Positions 1-7,967 of a stretch of DNA of 11,334 bases are shown piece after piece. Positions within the stretch are counted from its first letter, which is position 1, and the number at the start of each line of letters is the position of its first letter. The position numbers and the translations under genes were made by a program. Origin of the DNA: Acidobacteriaceae bacterium (lineage in GTDB: Bacteria > Acidobacteriota > Terriglobia > Terriglobales > Acidobacteriaceae); the NCBI GenBank assembly GCA_003156235.1, contig PMGP01000044.1, positions 1-11,334 of the forward strand. Reading direction: 5' to 3'. The notes beneath the pieces were generated by a model that did no database searches, was not told where the DNA came from, and saw nothing but the letters and a program-made list of their open reading frames with translations.

Positions 1-575
1 GGGTAGGGATCACGGCGCTGATTGCATCCAGTAAGGAGATGGAGGCGGTGGCCCAGGCCGCCAGCGGGGAAGAAGCGCTCACGTTGCACGCGCTTCATCA
101 CCCGGACATCACCCTCATGGATTTGCGGCTGCCCGGCATCAGCGGAGTTGAAACCATCCGCCGCATTCGCAGCCAGTCTCCCAAGGCCCGGTTCATTGTG
201 CTTACCACGTACGATGGCGACGAAGACATATTTCAGGCGATGGAGGCGGGAGCTGCCGGCTACCTGGTGAAGGGCATGCCCCAGGAGATGCTGGTGAACG
301 CGGTGAAACGGGTTCACGCTGGCGGCCGCTATCTGCCTTCTCCCATGTCGAAGGCATTGGCATCGCGTATGCCTGACTCAAGCCTCAGTCGTCGCGAGCT
401 GGAAGTGCTCGGACTGGTGGCCAAGGGAAAGTCCAATCGGGAGATTGCCAACAGCTTGGGAATTACCGAGGCGACCGTAAAGTGCCACGTGAGCGTTATT
501 CTGATGCGCCTGGACGCCAGTGACCGTACCCAAGCCGTGGTGATCGCGCTGCAGCGCGGGTTGATCCACCTGTAG
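1..575 (+). CDS. NarL/FixJ-family response regulator, 5' end outside window
   Basis: DNA-binding response regulator of a two-component system; phosphorylation of the receiver by a partner histidine kinase would control binding of the C-terminal helix-turn-helix. The reading frame is open to the window edge (codons from base 3 read VGITALIASSKE before the first ATG at 39), and this matches the usual helix-1 region of a receiver, so the ATG at 39 is internal and the true start is upstream. Visible receiver residues: phospho-acceptor Asp in LMDLRLPG (codon 120-122), the Thr pair in VLTTYD, and the Lys in GYLVKG (codon 270-272). A LuxR-type HTH follows (about 381-570; LSRRELEVL, SNREIA, ITEATVKCHV). 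The protein stops right after the HTH, as is normal for the family. The kinase is not in the window and the target genes cannot be told. The gene converges on the GH35 gene; nothing shows that it controls the galactan operon. Confidence 0.93.
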   Translation, partial: VGITALIASSKEMEAVAQAASGEEALTLHALHHPDITLMDLRLPGISGVETIRRIRSQSPKARFIVLTTYDGDEDIFQAMEAGAAGYLVKGMPQEMLVNAVKRVHAGGRYLPSPMSKALASRMPDSSLSRRELEVLGLVAKGKSNREIANSLGITEATVKCHVSVILMRLDASDRTQAVVIALQRGLIHL

Positions 576-582
576 TTACACA

Positions 583-3066
583 TCATTTCGTTAAGTCAAC
601 CTCGTACTCGGGAAGAGCTTCAACTGAGTCCAGGGCTCCAACTTGGCCGTCTTTGCTGAATTTCGGCAGCTTGCCAGGTTCGAAGAAGATGGGAGCCTTT
701 TGGCTCAGAGGTAATACCTGAAGCGAAAAGTCGGCTGGGGCTGAACTGGAAAGAAACCGCTTCATTCCGATTTGCCACTCTGTTCCATTGAAAAAGTTAT
801 CGGTGAGCAGACGGTCGTCCTTGAGCAAGCGAGCTTCGTCGCCCTGATAATGGACCTTGAGATAGAGATCGCTGAGCCCCTCGAGCGCGCCTTGAGGAAC
901 TACAACCTTCCATTCACCTGCCTGACTGAAGTTGGAGTCGTCTGGAGCCATGACCACGGAGCAATGCCGCCACGGCGCCTTCGGGCCCAACACAGGCGAA
1001 GGCGCTATGCCCACAGTCCTTGTTTGCGTCAGCTGAAGCGCCACCTTTCGTTCTGGAACGCGCAAATCCAGATACTGAAAGAGTCCCGCCTGCTTACCTT
1101 CCCCGGTTATGGCTGCTGTGTTGCCGGCAGTGAACTTGCCGGCAGGAAAGAAGGCCGCGCTAAAATGCGATTCGCCAATTTGCCGCAGAATAATCTGCGA
1201 GCCGTTGCTGTAAACCTGGGCCTCGGTCAGTATCAGTTGTTCGCTTCCGGCGATGTTCACCCTCCAAAGATTTTCTGCCTGCTCCGCTCTGAGGAGCACG
1301 ATGTGCGTAAGGCCGCTGTTGGCCTGAATCGTAATTGCCGTGCTCAATCCCGGCTCAACGTCTCGCACGTACAGCGTGTCGCCTGCCTGGGAAAGTGTGC
1401 CTCGTTCCGCATGGATCGCTGAGCGGTCTGCATCCAGAAACGTAAATTCCGCGTCAATGCCAGGAATTGCCTTGAAGAAGGCATACGTCTCGCCGCTGGA
1501 ATGTATCTTCAAAATTGGCTGGGCAGTCGCATAGCGCAACGTAACGCCATCGAGATCGAGATTAATTGGCCAGTAGAAGTAACTGTTAGCCGGAATGGTG
1601 ATGGGCTTGGATGGAACAAGCAGCGTCTTGCCGGGAACATGAATTTCAAACTGCGCTCCAGGCCGTGAAGAAAGCTCCCGCTCGCGGATGTAATTATTGA
1701 CAAACAGAAAGCCGCTCTGCCCATCCATCCGGGCCGAGGCGCGTAGAATCGAGAAATCCGCCGGGCCGCTTGGCTGCCGGTCCGGTGCAACGGCTCGCGC
1801 GAGAGCAATCTTCGCGCCATAGTCTTGCAGAAAATAGTTGTCGAGCTTCAACTCGCGCAGTTCAGCGTGCATTTCGCCGAACTCGCCGAGCGGTCCTTGA
1901 AAGTCGTAACCCTTGACGGGGAGATCGTTCGGATAACCGGTGCGCTGTGACTCCTGGAGCGTGGTTAGCCGTCCGTTCGGATTCTCTCCGCCTTGGTACA
2001 TGTAATAGCCGAGGAGATTGACTCCCGAGCCAATCATCACAGGAATTGTCGCCGGCACATCTCCCGTTGCCAATACCGGTCTGCGGTGATAAGTATCCTC
2101 GATGCCGCCGCCAACCTCCGCGGTAAGAAATGGCGTTTCGGCGCGCAGTTCGGCGTCGTGCCGGATGACAGCCGCGGAGTTACTGTTGATAGCGCCCATA
2201 TTGGCGGCCACGCGGCTGACGAAGCGGAAGGAATAAACATCGGCGGGAGGAAGGACTTGCGTGCTTTCATCCCACGGAGCGTCGGGATAGCCGCCGCCAT
2301 AGGCGGGCAGGAAAAGATCTTCCGGAATCACGGCATTGTCCCAGCCAGTTACGGTATACAGGGGCACATCAAGACCGCTGTCGATGGCCAGGCCCTTGAG
2401 CGCAGCCAGATGCTCGCGCCCTTCTCCCGGACCATGCGCCGCATACTCGTTCTCGATTTGGATGCCGATAACCGGCCCGCCGTCTTTCCAAAGCAGCCCA
2501 TGAAGCTGCTGCCCGATCTGCGCATAGAACAGTTTTACTTCGGCAAGATAAACGGGATCATTGGAGCGCACCGCGCTCTTGCTGAGCACCCAGTCAGGCA
2601 GTCCGCCGTTGCGAACCTCTCCATGGGCCCAGGGACCGATGCGCGGATACAGCAACATTCCATGCTTGGCGCACAATTCGGCAAATTTTCTCAGATTACG
2701 CTGGCCGCTCCAATCAAACTGACCTTCAACCTCTTCGTGATGAATCCAGAAGACGTAGGTTGAAATCACATCTACGCCGCTGGCCTTCATCTTGAGAATC
2801 TCTTCTTCCCAATAAGATTCCGGATAACGCGTAAAGTGAAACTCACCCATGACCGGGATCCAGGGCTTGCCGTCTCTCATCAGGTACTGGCTATTGACGG
2901 TGATCGTACTTCCGTCAGGCGCGCGGTTACTGCCAAGTTGCGTGGGAACAGGCCTGGGTGCGTCATGGGAAGCCGTAGCGTCAAAAACCAGGCGATTAAC
3001 AGGCTGCTGCGCGCATAGGCAGCATGAAAAGACGAACACAAATGAAGAAATCGCAAAATGGCGCAT
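583..3066 (-). CDS. GH35 family beta-galactosidase, secreted
   Basis: Glycoside hydrolase family 35 enzyme, expected to release terminal beta-linked galactose from galacto-oligosaccharides by a retaining mechanism. The 827-residue product begins with a signal peptide (residues 1 to about 19, cleavage near CLCA/QQ), so it should be periplasmic or outer-membrane facing. The (beta/alpha)8 catalytic domain spans roughly residues 50-390: GEFHFTRYPESYWEEE, the acid/base Glu in IQIENEYA (about residue 207) and the nucleophile Glu in FLTAEVGGG (about residue 317). The rest (about 400-827) is beta-rich, like the accessory beta-sandwich domains usual in GH35. I chose the ATG at 3066 because the hydrophobic signal sequence begins there and GAAAGG lies 10 nt upstream; in-frame ATGs at 3075 and 3099 would add residues before the signal peptide, and the one at 3075 sits too close to the ribosome-binding site. 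Last gene of the receptor-GH53-GH35 operon, 74 nt after GH53. Exact linkage specificity cannot be read from the sequence. Confidence 0.93.
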   Translation of the reverse strand: MRHFAISSFVFVFSCCLCAQQPVNRLVFDATASHDAPRPVPTQLGSNRAPDGSTITVNSQYLMRDGKPWIPVMGEFHFTRYPESYWEEEILKMKASGVDVISTYVFWIHHEEVEGQFDWSGQRNLRKFAELCAKHGMLLYPRIGPWAHGEVRNGGLPDWVLSKSAVRSNDPVYLAEVKLFYAQIGQQLHGLLWKDGGPVIGIQIENEYAAHGPGEGREHLAALKGLAIDSGLDVPLYTVTGWDNAVIPEDLFLPAYGGGYPDAPWDESTQVLPPADVYSFRFVSRVAANMGAINSNSAAVIRHDAELRAETPFLTAEVGGGIEDTYHRRPVLATGDVPATIPVMIGSGVNLLGYYMYQGGENPNGRLTTLQESQRTGYPNDLPVKGYDFQGPLGEFGEMHAELRELKLDNYFLQDYGAKIALARAVAPDRQPSGPADFSILRASARMDGQSGFLFVNNYIRERELSSRPGAQFEIHVPGKTLLVPSKPITIPANSYFYWPINLDLDGVTLRYATAQPILKIHSSGETYAFFKAIPGIDAEFTFLDADRSAIHAERGTLSQAGDTLYVRDVEPGLSTAITIQANSGLTHIVLLRAEQAENLWRVNIAGSEQLILTEAQVYSNGSQIILRQIGESHFSAAFFPAGKFTAGNTAAITGEGKQAGLFQYLDLRVPERKVALQLTQTRTVGIAPSPVLGPKAPWRHCSVVMAPDDSNFSQAGEWKVVVPQGALEGLSDLYLKVHYQGDEARLLKDDRLLTDNFFNGTEWQIGMKRFLSSSAPADFSLQVLPLSQKAPIFFEPGKLPKFSKDGQVGALDSVEALPEYEVDLTK

Positions 3067-3076
3067 AACGTACATA

Positions 3077-3082
3077 CCTTTC
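3077..3082 (-). promoter_or_regulatory. Ribosome-binding site of the GH35 gene
   Basis: GAAAGG on the minus strand, 10 nt before the ATG at 3066 and only 1 nt before the in-frame ATG at 3075. The spacing favours the 3066 start, although 10 nt is longer than ideal. Confidence 0.5.
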
Positions 3083-3140
3083 AAAGCTTGCATTTCCAAT
3101 CAACAGAGAAGAACTAAACTACCCCCCCACACATGCAGTG

Positions 3141-4193
3141 TTACTGCTGGTGTTTGTCTTCCAGCGCATGAATCACCAGCAGGACGTTGCCGTCGTTGTC
3201 AAAGAAACTTCGTCCGCGCAACTCAGCCTCTGCGGCGGGCTCCCACCAGAAGACGCCCTGACCGAGCCCATGCGGAATCGCGCGCACGGCAGCGTCGACT
3301 GCGCGAAGAAAATCCTCCTGCCCTTCCGGACTTTCCGGAAAATCGGACTTCTTGCCGATAAAGTCGCCGGGGGTCCAGTTATAGGCGGTCTCAACTATGA
3401 TGATGGGACGCTGATAGCGCAGCGCCAGATCGTGCAAATTGCCACGCAGCTTATCGATGCCGCCGTGCCAGCGAGGATAGTAGGAAAGGCCCATTACGTC
3501 GAAGGGAACATGATGGGCGATCAGATTGTCGAAGAACCAGACAGCCGCGTCATAGTCGCCGCTGCGTTCGATTTGGAGCAGAATGCGTGGCAAGGGCTGC
3601 GCTCCGCGGCCGGCGTCAACGCCGCGAATCCCCGCCTTAAGCAAGTCAGCAAAATTATCCCAGTTATCCGGGAGCTTGCCGTCCGGCCATAACATGCCGT
3701 GGGTGATCTCGTTGCCTACCTGCACCATCTCCGGCATGACGCCTTCGCGGGCAAAGGTGGAAATCGTGTCGCGCGTGTAACTGAAGACCTGATCGACGAG
3801 CTGCTTGTGTTTGAGCTTCTTCCATGCTTCAGGCGTGGGCTGCTTATCAGGATCGGCCCAACTGTCGGAGTAATGCAGATCAAGGAGAAGGTGAAATCCC
3901 TGCGCTTTGGCGCGCTTGGCCAGGGCCAGGGTATAAGTCAGATCGTTGGGCAACTTATCGGCGCTGGCCGCGGGATCGTGAAAGAGTCGCAGGCGCACCC
4001 AGTTGTATTGATGCTCGCGCAGGATAGCCAGCACATCCTTGGGCTGGCCGTTCTCTTTGAAGACCATCCCGTCCCGCTCGCACTTTGCCAGAAACGAAAC
4101 GTCAGCGCCGATGGCATACTGCTGCGCCAACGCCGGAGCAGCAATGCCCAAAAGCGAACTGAATATCGCGGCGAGTTGGAGACGAAAACGCAT
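3141..4193 (-). CDS. GH53 arabinogalactan endo-beta-1,4-galactanase, secreted
   Basis: Endo-acting galactanase (EC 3.2.1.89 activity is the known one in family GH53) that would cut beta-1,4-galactan side chains of pectin (type I arabinogalactan) into galacto-oligosaccharides. The 350-residue protein has a signal peptide (residues 1-23, ALA/QQ), then a single (beta/alpha)8 catalytic domain of normal family length. Family hallmarks: GADVSF at the start of the mature protein, WVRLRLFHDP (65-74), LLDLHYSDSWADPDKQ (103-118), the acid/base Glu162 in QVGNEITHGMLWP, SYYPRWHG (237-244), and the nucleophile Glu268 in IIIVETAYNW. No carbohydrate-binding module or other added domain is present. It lies between the TonB-dependent receptor (86-nt gap) and the GH35 beta-galactosidase (74-nt gap), the expected upstream step for both. 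The start at 4193 precedes a good signal peptide; the ribosome-binding site is weak (GGGAA a few bases upstream). Confidence 0.95.
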   Translation of the reverse strand: MRFRLQLAAIFSSLLGIAAPALAQQYAIGADVSFLAKCERDGMVFKENGQPKDVLAILREHQYNWVRLRLFHDPAASADKLPNDLTYTLALAKRAKAQGFHLLLDLHYSDSWADPDKQPTPEAWKKLKHKQLVDQVFSYTRDTISTFAREGVMPEMVQVGNEITHGMLWPDGKLPDNWDNFADLLKAGIRGVDAGRGAQPLPRILLQIERSGDYDAAVWFFDNLIAHHVPFDVMGLSYYPRWHGGIDKLRGNLHDLALRYQRPIIIVETAYNWTPGDFIGKKSDFPESPEGQEDFLRAVDAAVRAIPHGLGQGVFWWEPAAEAELRGRSFFDNDGNVLLVIHALEDKHQQ

Positions 4194-4214
4194 GACAGTT
4201 TCCCGTTGATTGCA

Positions 4215-4247
4215 GGGCAGCGGGAAGGATCACACTTTCCGCTGCCC
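4215..4247 (-). promoter_or_regulatory. Intercistronic hairpin between receptor and GH53 genes
   Basis: An inverted repeat of about 11 bp with one bulged base: plus-strand arms 4215-4226 (gggcagcgggaa) and 4237-4247 (ttccgctgccc), with a 10-nt loop. In the operon mRNA it would lie 22-54 nt upstream of the GH53 start codon. There is no T-run after the 3' arm on the coding strand, so it is not a typical intrinsic terminator. Inference: it could stabilise the receptor mRNA end or set the ratio of receptor to enzymes. Confidence 0.5.
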
Positions 4248-4254
4248 GGTTATA

Positions 4255-4273
4255 TTCCGGCTCACCGCCGGAA
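4255..4273 (-). promoter_or_regulatory. Second intercistronic hairpin after the receptor stop codon
   Basis: A perfect 7-bp inverted repeat (ttccggc at 4255-4261, gccggaa at 4267-4273) with a 5-nt loop, starting 6 nt after the receptor stop codon. It stands in tandem with the hairpin at 4215-4247. No T-run follows. Its role is inferred from position only. Confidence 0.4.
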
Positions 4274-4279
4274 GATTGG

Positions 4280-7200
4280 TTAGAAGTAGAACTTGGCCGC
4301 CAGTTGAATCTGGCGATGGCCGGTCTTGTTGTCAGATGTACCGGCACTGGGCGTGGTGGTCGCGCCTCCGGCGGCACTGAAGCCCATGTACATTCTGCTA
4401 TCCGAGGCGAGAAATTCGTTCCACGGATGGTTGAAGAGGTTGAAGACCTCGCCGCGAATCTCCAGCTTGCGGCTTGCGCCCAGGCCGAAGGTCTTGAAGA
4501 TGCCGGTGGAGTCGTTGATGTAGGCCGGTCCATGGATGTAAGGCAACCGGTAGGTTCCGTTGGCCATATAGGATGGCGCAACGAAGCAGGCGGGGTTAAA
4601 GTACTGGTTTTTCGCCAGGCCCTTGCGCGGATCGCAGATCATCTTGGGCACCACGGTTTCGTCCGGTGTTCCATCCGTAAATGCGCCGCCGTTTGTGGAG
4701 AGCGAGACATTGGTATTGGTTCCTCCCGGAAGTGCCGGAGTCGAGACTGTTCCCCAAATGCCGATCACATTGCGATTTGCGGCGTATTCCGATCCGAAGT
4801 TGTTGCCGATTGGCCCGCCGGGCATGGCCTGGAAGAGACCCGATACGTGCCACCCGTCGACGATGCCATTCACCACCGCATGGTTGCCCAGGTGCTTGCC
4901 GGCGGAAGGAAGGGTCAGGTAGTAGGAGAAGCTGAGAATCTGCGAGCGGTCGAAAGGTGTCGGCCCGTACCAGCGCTTCATCACATAGGGATCCTCGGCG
5001 TTGTAAGCCAGCGACTTTCCGTAGGTATAGCTGCCCCAGTAGTTCAACCATCCCTTCTGCCGAGTCACAGTCAACTGCAGTGCGTTGTAGTTGGAATCCA
5101 AATTGTGGTAAAGGGTTCCGATGTCGCCATAATCCGGATAGGGGCGCAGATAGGGAGTCTGATAATCGTCATACCAGGTTCCGTACCAAGGACCGGTCTC
5201 CGCGCCTTCCGGCACAACATTCTTTTTGCCGTAGCCGACCAGGTTGTGGCTCGAGTTGCCCACATAATTTACCTCGACTTTGCTGGCCCATGGAAATGCG
5301 TGGGAGACGGCCAGGTTCCAGGAGTAAGTGACCGGGGCGCGATGGTCGGTGGCATTGGCCGTGCCCCACACCGTGGGAACGACGGTGGTGTAGTTCAACG
5401 CCGATAAGCCGGAAAGCGTATAAGGACTGCCCGAGCTGGCCCAAAAAGTGACCACCTTGAAGTTGGGTGGCGCCTCGATGGCCGAGAAGGAGTTTGTTCC
5501 GGGATCGATGTAGTAGTTGGTGCCGAAGCCGCCCCGCACCACTGTTTTGCCGCTTCCGGAGAGATCGTAGGCAAAACCCACCGAAGGCGCCCACTGGAAT
5601 CCCAACGGCTTGGAGCCGGAGTATGGAACGCTGGAATTCGTAGCATGGGTCTGAATCCCGGTGTAGGAGGTGTAATTGGGCGTCGCAGTCGCCACATAGG
5701 CTGCTGGGTTGAAGATGGCTATGCGCCCGCCGCGGTCGAACCACGAGCCAATGTGATCCACGCGCAACCCGTAGTTCAGCGTCAGCTTCGTGGATGCCTT
5801 CCACGTGTCCTGGGCAAAGAAGTCGAAACGTTTTTCTTCCATGCCCGCCTTGATATTGGCGCTGCTCTGGGTAAACCCGGAGACATAGCCCATCAGCAGG
5901 TCGGCCCAGTCGTTGCCGGTAACTCCGGTATAACTTTGTGTGCTGATGGAACCGTTGTCGTTGCCCGTGGTGAGCAGGTTATAGCGTCCAAACTGGCCAT
6001 AGAAGCCAACCTTGATCAAGTGCTTGGCCTTGAGCCTGGTCAGGCTGTCGTTGACGGTGTAGTTGTTCTGCGCGCCAAGGTACGGCGGAGCTTCGCCGCC
6101 GTTGATGTACAACTGATCGTTGTTAATTTGGCTTGATCCCTCAAAGTCAACATTCGGAATCAATCCGCTGGACGGGGTGAAGAGATTGGCATAGGGATAG
6201 TTAAGCGCAGTGCGAGAGACGGCGCCCAGGTTGCCGAGCATCTCTTCGAGCGAGAACCGCGTGTAGCCTAACGACCCCTCGTTGGTGAGCGACTGAGTTA
6301 GCGCGTTGGTCAGCGTGAAATTCGCCGAATTCGATGCGTTCTTGCCCGTCTGCGCGGCGGGATAGGGAACCTGGTTCCACTGGTTATACGGTCCATAAGG
6401 CCAGGGAACGCTTTCGTTCTCGTGGTTGTAGCGGCCAAAGAGGTGAACGTTGTCGCTGATGGCGTAGTCCATCCGCAGAATCTCCTGGTTACGCGGATTG
6501 GAGGTGGTGAAGTCCGTAATCAGGTTGTTGCCGGCATGCAAGAGGGGATCGACGTTGGGCAATGGAAAGGCGTTGAGCAGTATCTTGCCGGCCGGATCGA
6601 TAGAGCCGGGGGCGATAATGCCACTGCCGCTGCAGTAACTTAGGCCGCTGCCGCATGGATACGTCGAAACCGGCCAATACTCATAGCTATTGGCGGCATT
6701 CGACAGGTCCATATCCCACACATTGCTGAAGTCGCCGTTGCGCATGCTGTGACCGCCGGCGCCCGGCGACGTAGCGGCTGTGGGCACAGTAGCATAGCGC
6801 ACGTTCTGATCCACATGCTGCTGGGCAATCTCGGTGGCGACAAAGAAAAACAGCTTCTGGTGGTCCCTGCTCACGCGCGGCCAGAGCACCGGCCCGCCCA
6901 GGTTGAAGCCCGGATAGTAAAGACTGGTCTGCGATTTCGGCAGGCCATTGGTGAGGTTTTGCCAGTCGGTGGCGTCCATGTTGTAGTTGCGGACGCTCAT
7001 ATATGCTTCGCCATGGAAGTCACGACCGCCAGCCTTGGTTTCCGTAGTAACCACGATGGGGCCGTTGGGTTGCGCGGCGGAGTATGCCGCCGATTCAACC
7101 TTCAGTTCGGAGATCATCTCCACGTTGGGGGTAACCGACGCGCCGCCCGCTGTGTTCAGATCGGTGACCGATGCACCGTCGCTCACTATCTGTACCTGGT

Positions 7201-7804
7201 CGAAGCGGTTGCCGTTGACCGTGAAGGCGCTGGCGTTCTGGGTGAATCCGGCCTGGTTTCCGTTGTAAGCAGCCCCATTCCAGTTGCCGGTGTTACCCGA
7301 GCCGGGAACCAGGCCCAGCAGCTCGATGGCGCTGCGGCTTTCCAGGTTCATGTTGTGCAGTTGCGTATCGGTGATGGTGTAGCTGACCTCGCCCGTCGTG
7401 ATCGGCGTCAGCTCGGTGGCTTCGGCTGTGACCACCACCGAGACACTGGTCCCGGCCACGGTCAGCACAATGCCCTTCAACTCGATCTGGTCGTTAATGT
7501 GGACGGCGACGCCCTTACGGCGCAGGCTGTTGAAGCCTGTTGCCGATACTTCTACGTCATAGGTTGCCACCGGAACGCCGATCAACGAGAAAAAGCCGTG
7601 TTCGTCGCTTGCGGTAGAACGGGTTACGCCCGAAGCTTCTTCGGTAACGACAATCCTGGCGTGCGGAATGACGGCGCCGGTCTTGTCGACCACGGTCCCC
7701 GTCAGGGTTGCGTCGTTGCTCTGCGCCCGCGCCGCTGCTGCTGTAAGCAGTAACACCAGGGTTAATGTCACTCCAATTGCAATCCTGTGGGTAGCATTTT
7801 TCAT
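4280..7804 (-). CDS. TonB-dependent receptor with carboxypeptidase-regulatory-like domain (Oar-like)
   Basis: Outer-membrane TonB-dependent transporter of 1174 residues, likely importing galacto-oligosaccharides given its operon. A signal peptide covers residues 1-27 (ARA/QS). Residues about 31-115 form a carboxypeptidase-regulatory-like beta-sandwich (TLTGTVVDKTGAVIPHARI, then DEHGFFSLIGVPVATYDV, a pattern typical of the fold). A plug-like region follows (about 125-270, including FTVNGNRFDQVQIVSDGAS and a TTETKAGGRDFHGEAY segment at its end), then a long beta-barrel with many aromatic strand patterns, ending in QLAAKFYF with the terminal Phe usual for outer-membrane barrels. The start at 7804 is chosen over the in-frame ATGs at 7849 and 7876 because AAAGGA sits 7 nt upstream and a clean signal peptide begins there. 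No SusD homologue or TonB is nearby. First gene of the operon with GH53 and GH35. The substrate is inferred from neighbours, not visible in the protein. Confidence 0.92.
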   Translation of the reverse strand: MKNATHRIAIGVTLTLVLLLTAAAARAQSNDATLTGTVVDKTGAVIPHARIVVTEEASGVTRSTASDEHGFFSLIGVPVATYDVEVSATGFNSLRRKGVAVHINDQIELKGIVLTVAGTSVSVVVTAEATELTPITTGEVSYTITDTQLHNMNLESRSAIELLGLVPGSGNTGNWNGAAYNGNQAGFTQNASAFTVNGNRFDQVQIVSDGASVTDLNTAGGASVTPNVEMISELKVESAAYSAAQPNGPIVVTTETKAGGRDFHGEAYMSVRNYNMDATDWQNLTNGLPKSQTSLYYPGFNLGGPVLWPRVSRDHQKLFFFVATEIAQQHVDQNVRYATVPTAATSPGAGGHSMRNGDFSNVWDMDLSNAANSYEYWPVSTYPCGSGLSYCSGSGIIAPGSIDPAGKILLNAFPLPNVDPLLHAGNNLITDFTTSNPRNQEILRMDYAISDNVHLFGRYNHENESVPWPYGPYNQWNQVPYPAAQTGKNASNSANFTLTNALTQSLTNEGSLGYTRFSLEEMLGNLGAVSRTALNYPYANLFTPSSGLIPNVDFEGSSQINNDQLYINGGEAPPYLGAQNNYTVNDSLTRLKAKHLIKVGFYGQFGRYNLLTTGNDNGSISTQSYTGVTGNDWADLLMGYVSGFTQSSANIKAGMEEKRFDFFAQDTWKASTKLTLNYGLRVDHIGSWFDRGGRIAIFNPAAYVATATPNYTSYTGIQTHATNSSVPYSGSKPLGFQWAPSVGFAYDLSGSGKTVVRGGFGTNYYIDPGTNSFSAIEAPPNFKVVTFWASSGSPYTLSGLSALNYTTVVPTVWGTANATDHRAPVTYSWNLAVSHAFPWASKVEVNYVGNSSHNLVGYGKKNVVPEGAETGPWYGTWYDDYQTPYLRPYPDYGDIGTLYHNLDSNYNALQLTVTRQKGWLNYWGSYTYGKSLAYNAEDPYVMKRWYGPTPFDRSQILSFSYYLTLPSAGKHLGNHAVVNGIVDGWHVSGLFQAMPGGPIGNNFGSEYAANRNVIGIWGTVSTPALPGGTNTNVSLSTNGGAFTDGTPDETVVPKMICDPRKGLAKNQYFNPACFVAPSYMANGTYRLPYIHGPAYINDSTGIFKTFGLGASRKLEIRGEVFNLFNHPWNEFLASDSRMYMGFSAAGGATTTPSAGTSDNKTGHRQIQLAAKFYF

Positions 7805-7811
7805 GTGAATT

Positions 7812-7817
7812 TCCTTT
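7812..7817 (-). promoter_or_regulatory. Ribosome-binding site of the receptor gene
   Basis: AAAGGA on the minus strand with a 7-nt spacer to the ATG at 7804. It decides the start against the in-frame ATGs at 7849 and 7876. Confidence 0.75.
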
Positions 7818-7897
7818 CTCTGGCACTCCTGATTTTCAGACTTTCGATACATTCCTTCCCCTGTTGGCACGTGCACCCGCCTGACGGCAGTGGATCA

Positions 7898-7912
7898 ATG
7901 GGTACATCCCAT
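7898..7912. promoter_or_regulatory. Inverted repeat, possible operator, upstream of receptor
   Basis: ATGGG-N5-CCCAT, about 95-110 nt before the receptor start codon. The symmetry and place suit a dimeric regulator, but arms of 5 bp can occur by chance and no regulator gene is adjacent. Confidence 0.2.
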
Positions 7913-7944
7913 ACCAACGAATCGCATGCTACTCCGTCCGAATG

Positions 7945-7967
7945 CAACTTGAATCCGACTAAAGTTG
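7945..7967. promoter_or_regulatory. Inverted repeat, possible operator or leader hairpin, upstream of receptor
   Basis: CAACTT (7945-7950) and AAGTTG (7962-7967) separated by 11 nt, about 140-165 nt before the receptor start. It overlaps a second pair, AATCC (7952-7956) and GGATT (7967-7971), so two alternative foldings compete. No known motif is recognised. Confidence 0.2.

Noticed and set aside
545..558. A perfect 14-bp palindrome (CGCGCTGCAGCGCG) at the end of the response regulator gene, considered as a bidirectional terminator.
   Set aside because: It lies within conserved HTH-end codons (ALQRG), leaves no loop, and has no T-run on either side.
1993..2763. A 256-codon plus-strand open frame opposite the GH35 gene.
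   Set aside because: It is antisense to the catalytic domain of a well-supported enzyme, with no independent evidence of coding.
3135..3147. A short inverted repeat (GCAGT-GTT-ACTGC) over the GH53 stop codon.
   Set aside because: A 5-bp stem is easily met by chance, and there is no T-run to make it a terminator.
4304..5407. Long plus-strand open frames opposite the receptor gene (also at 6749-7753).
   Set aside because: They are antisense to a protein with clear domain structure, and their products are low-complexity and without family features, as expected of shadow frames in GC-rich DNA.
7867..7874. The 8-bp palindrome GCACGTGC upstream of the receptor.
   Set aside because: Too short to separate from chance in this GC-rich DNA, and no matching regulator is known to me in this context.
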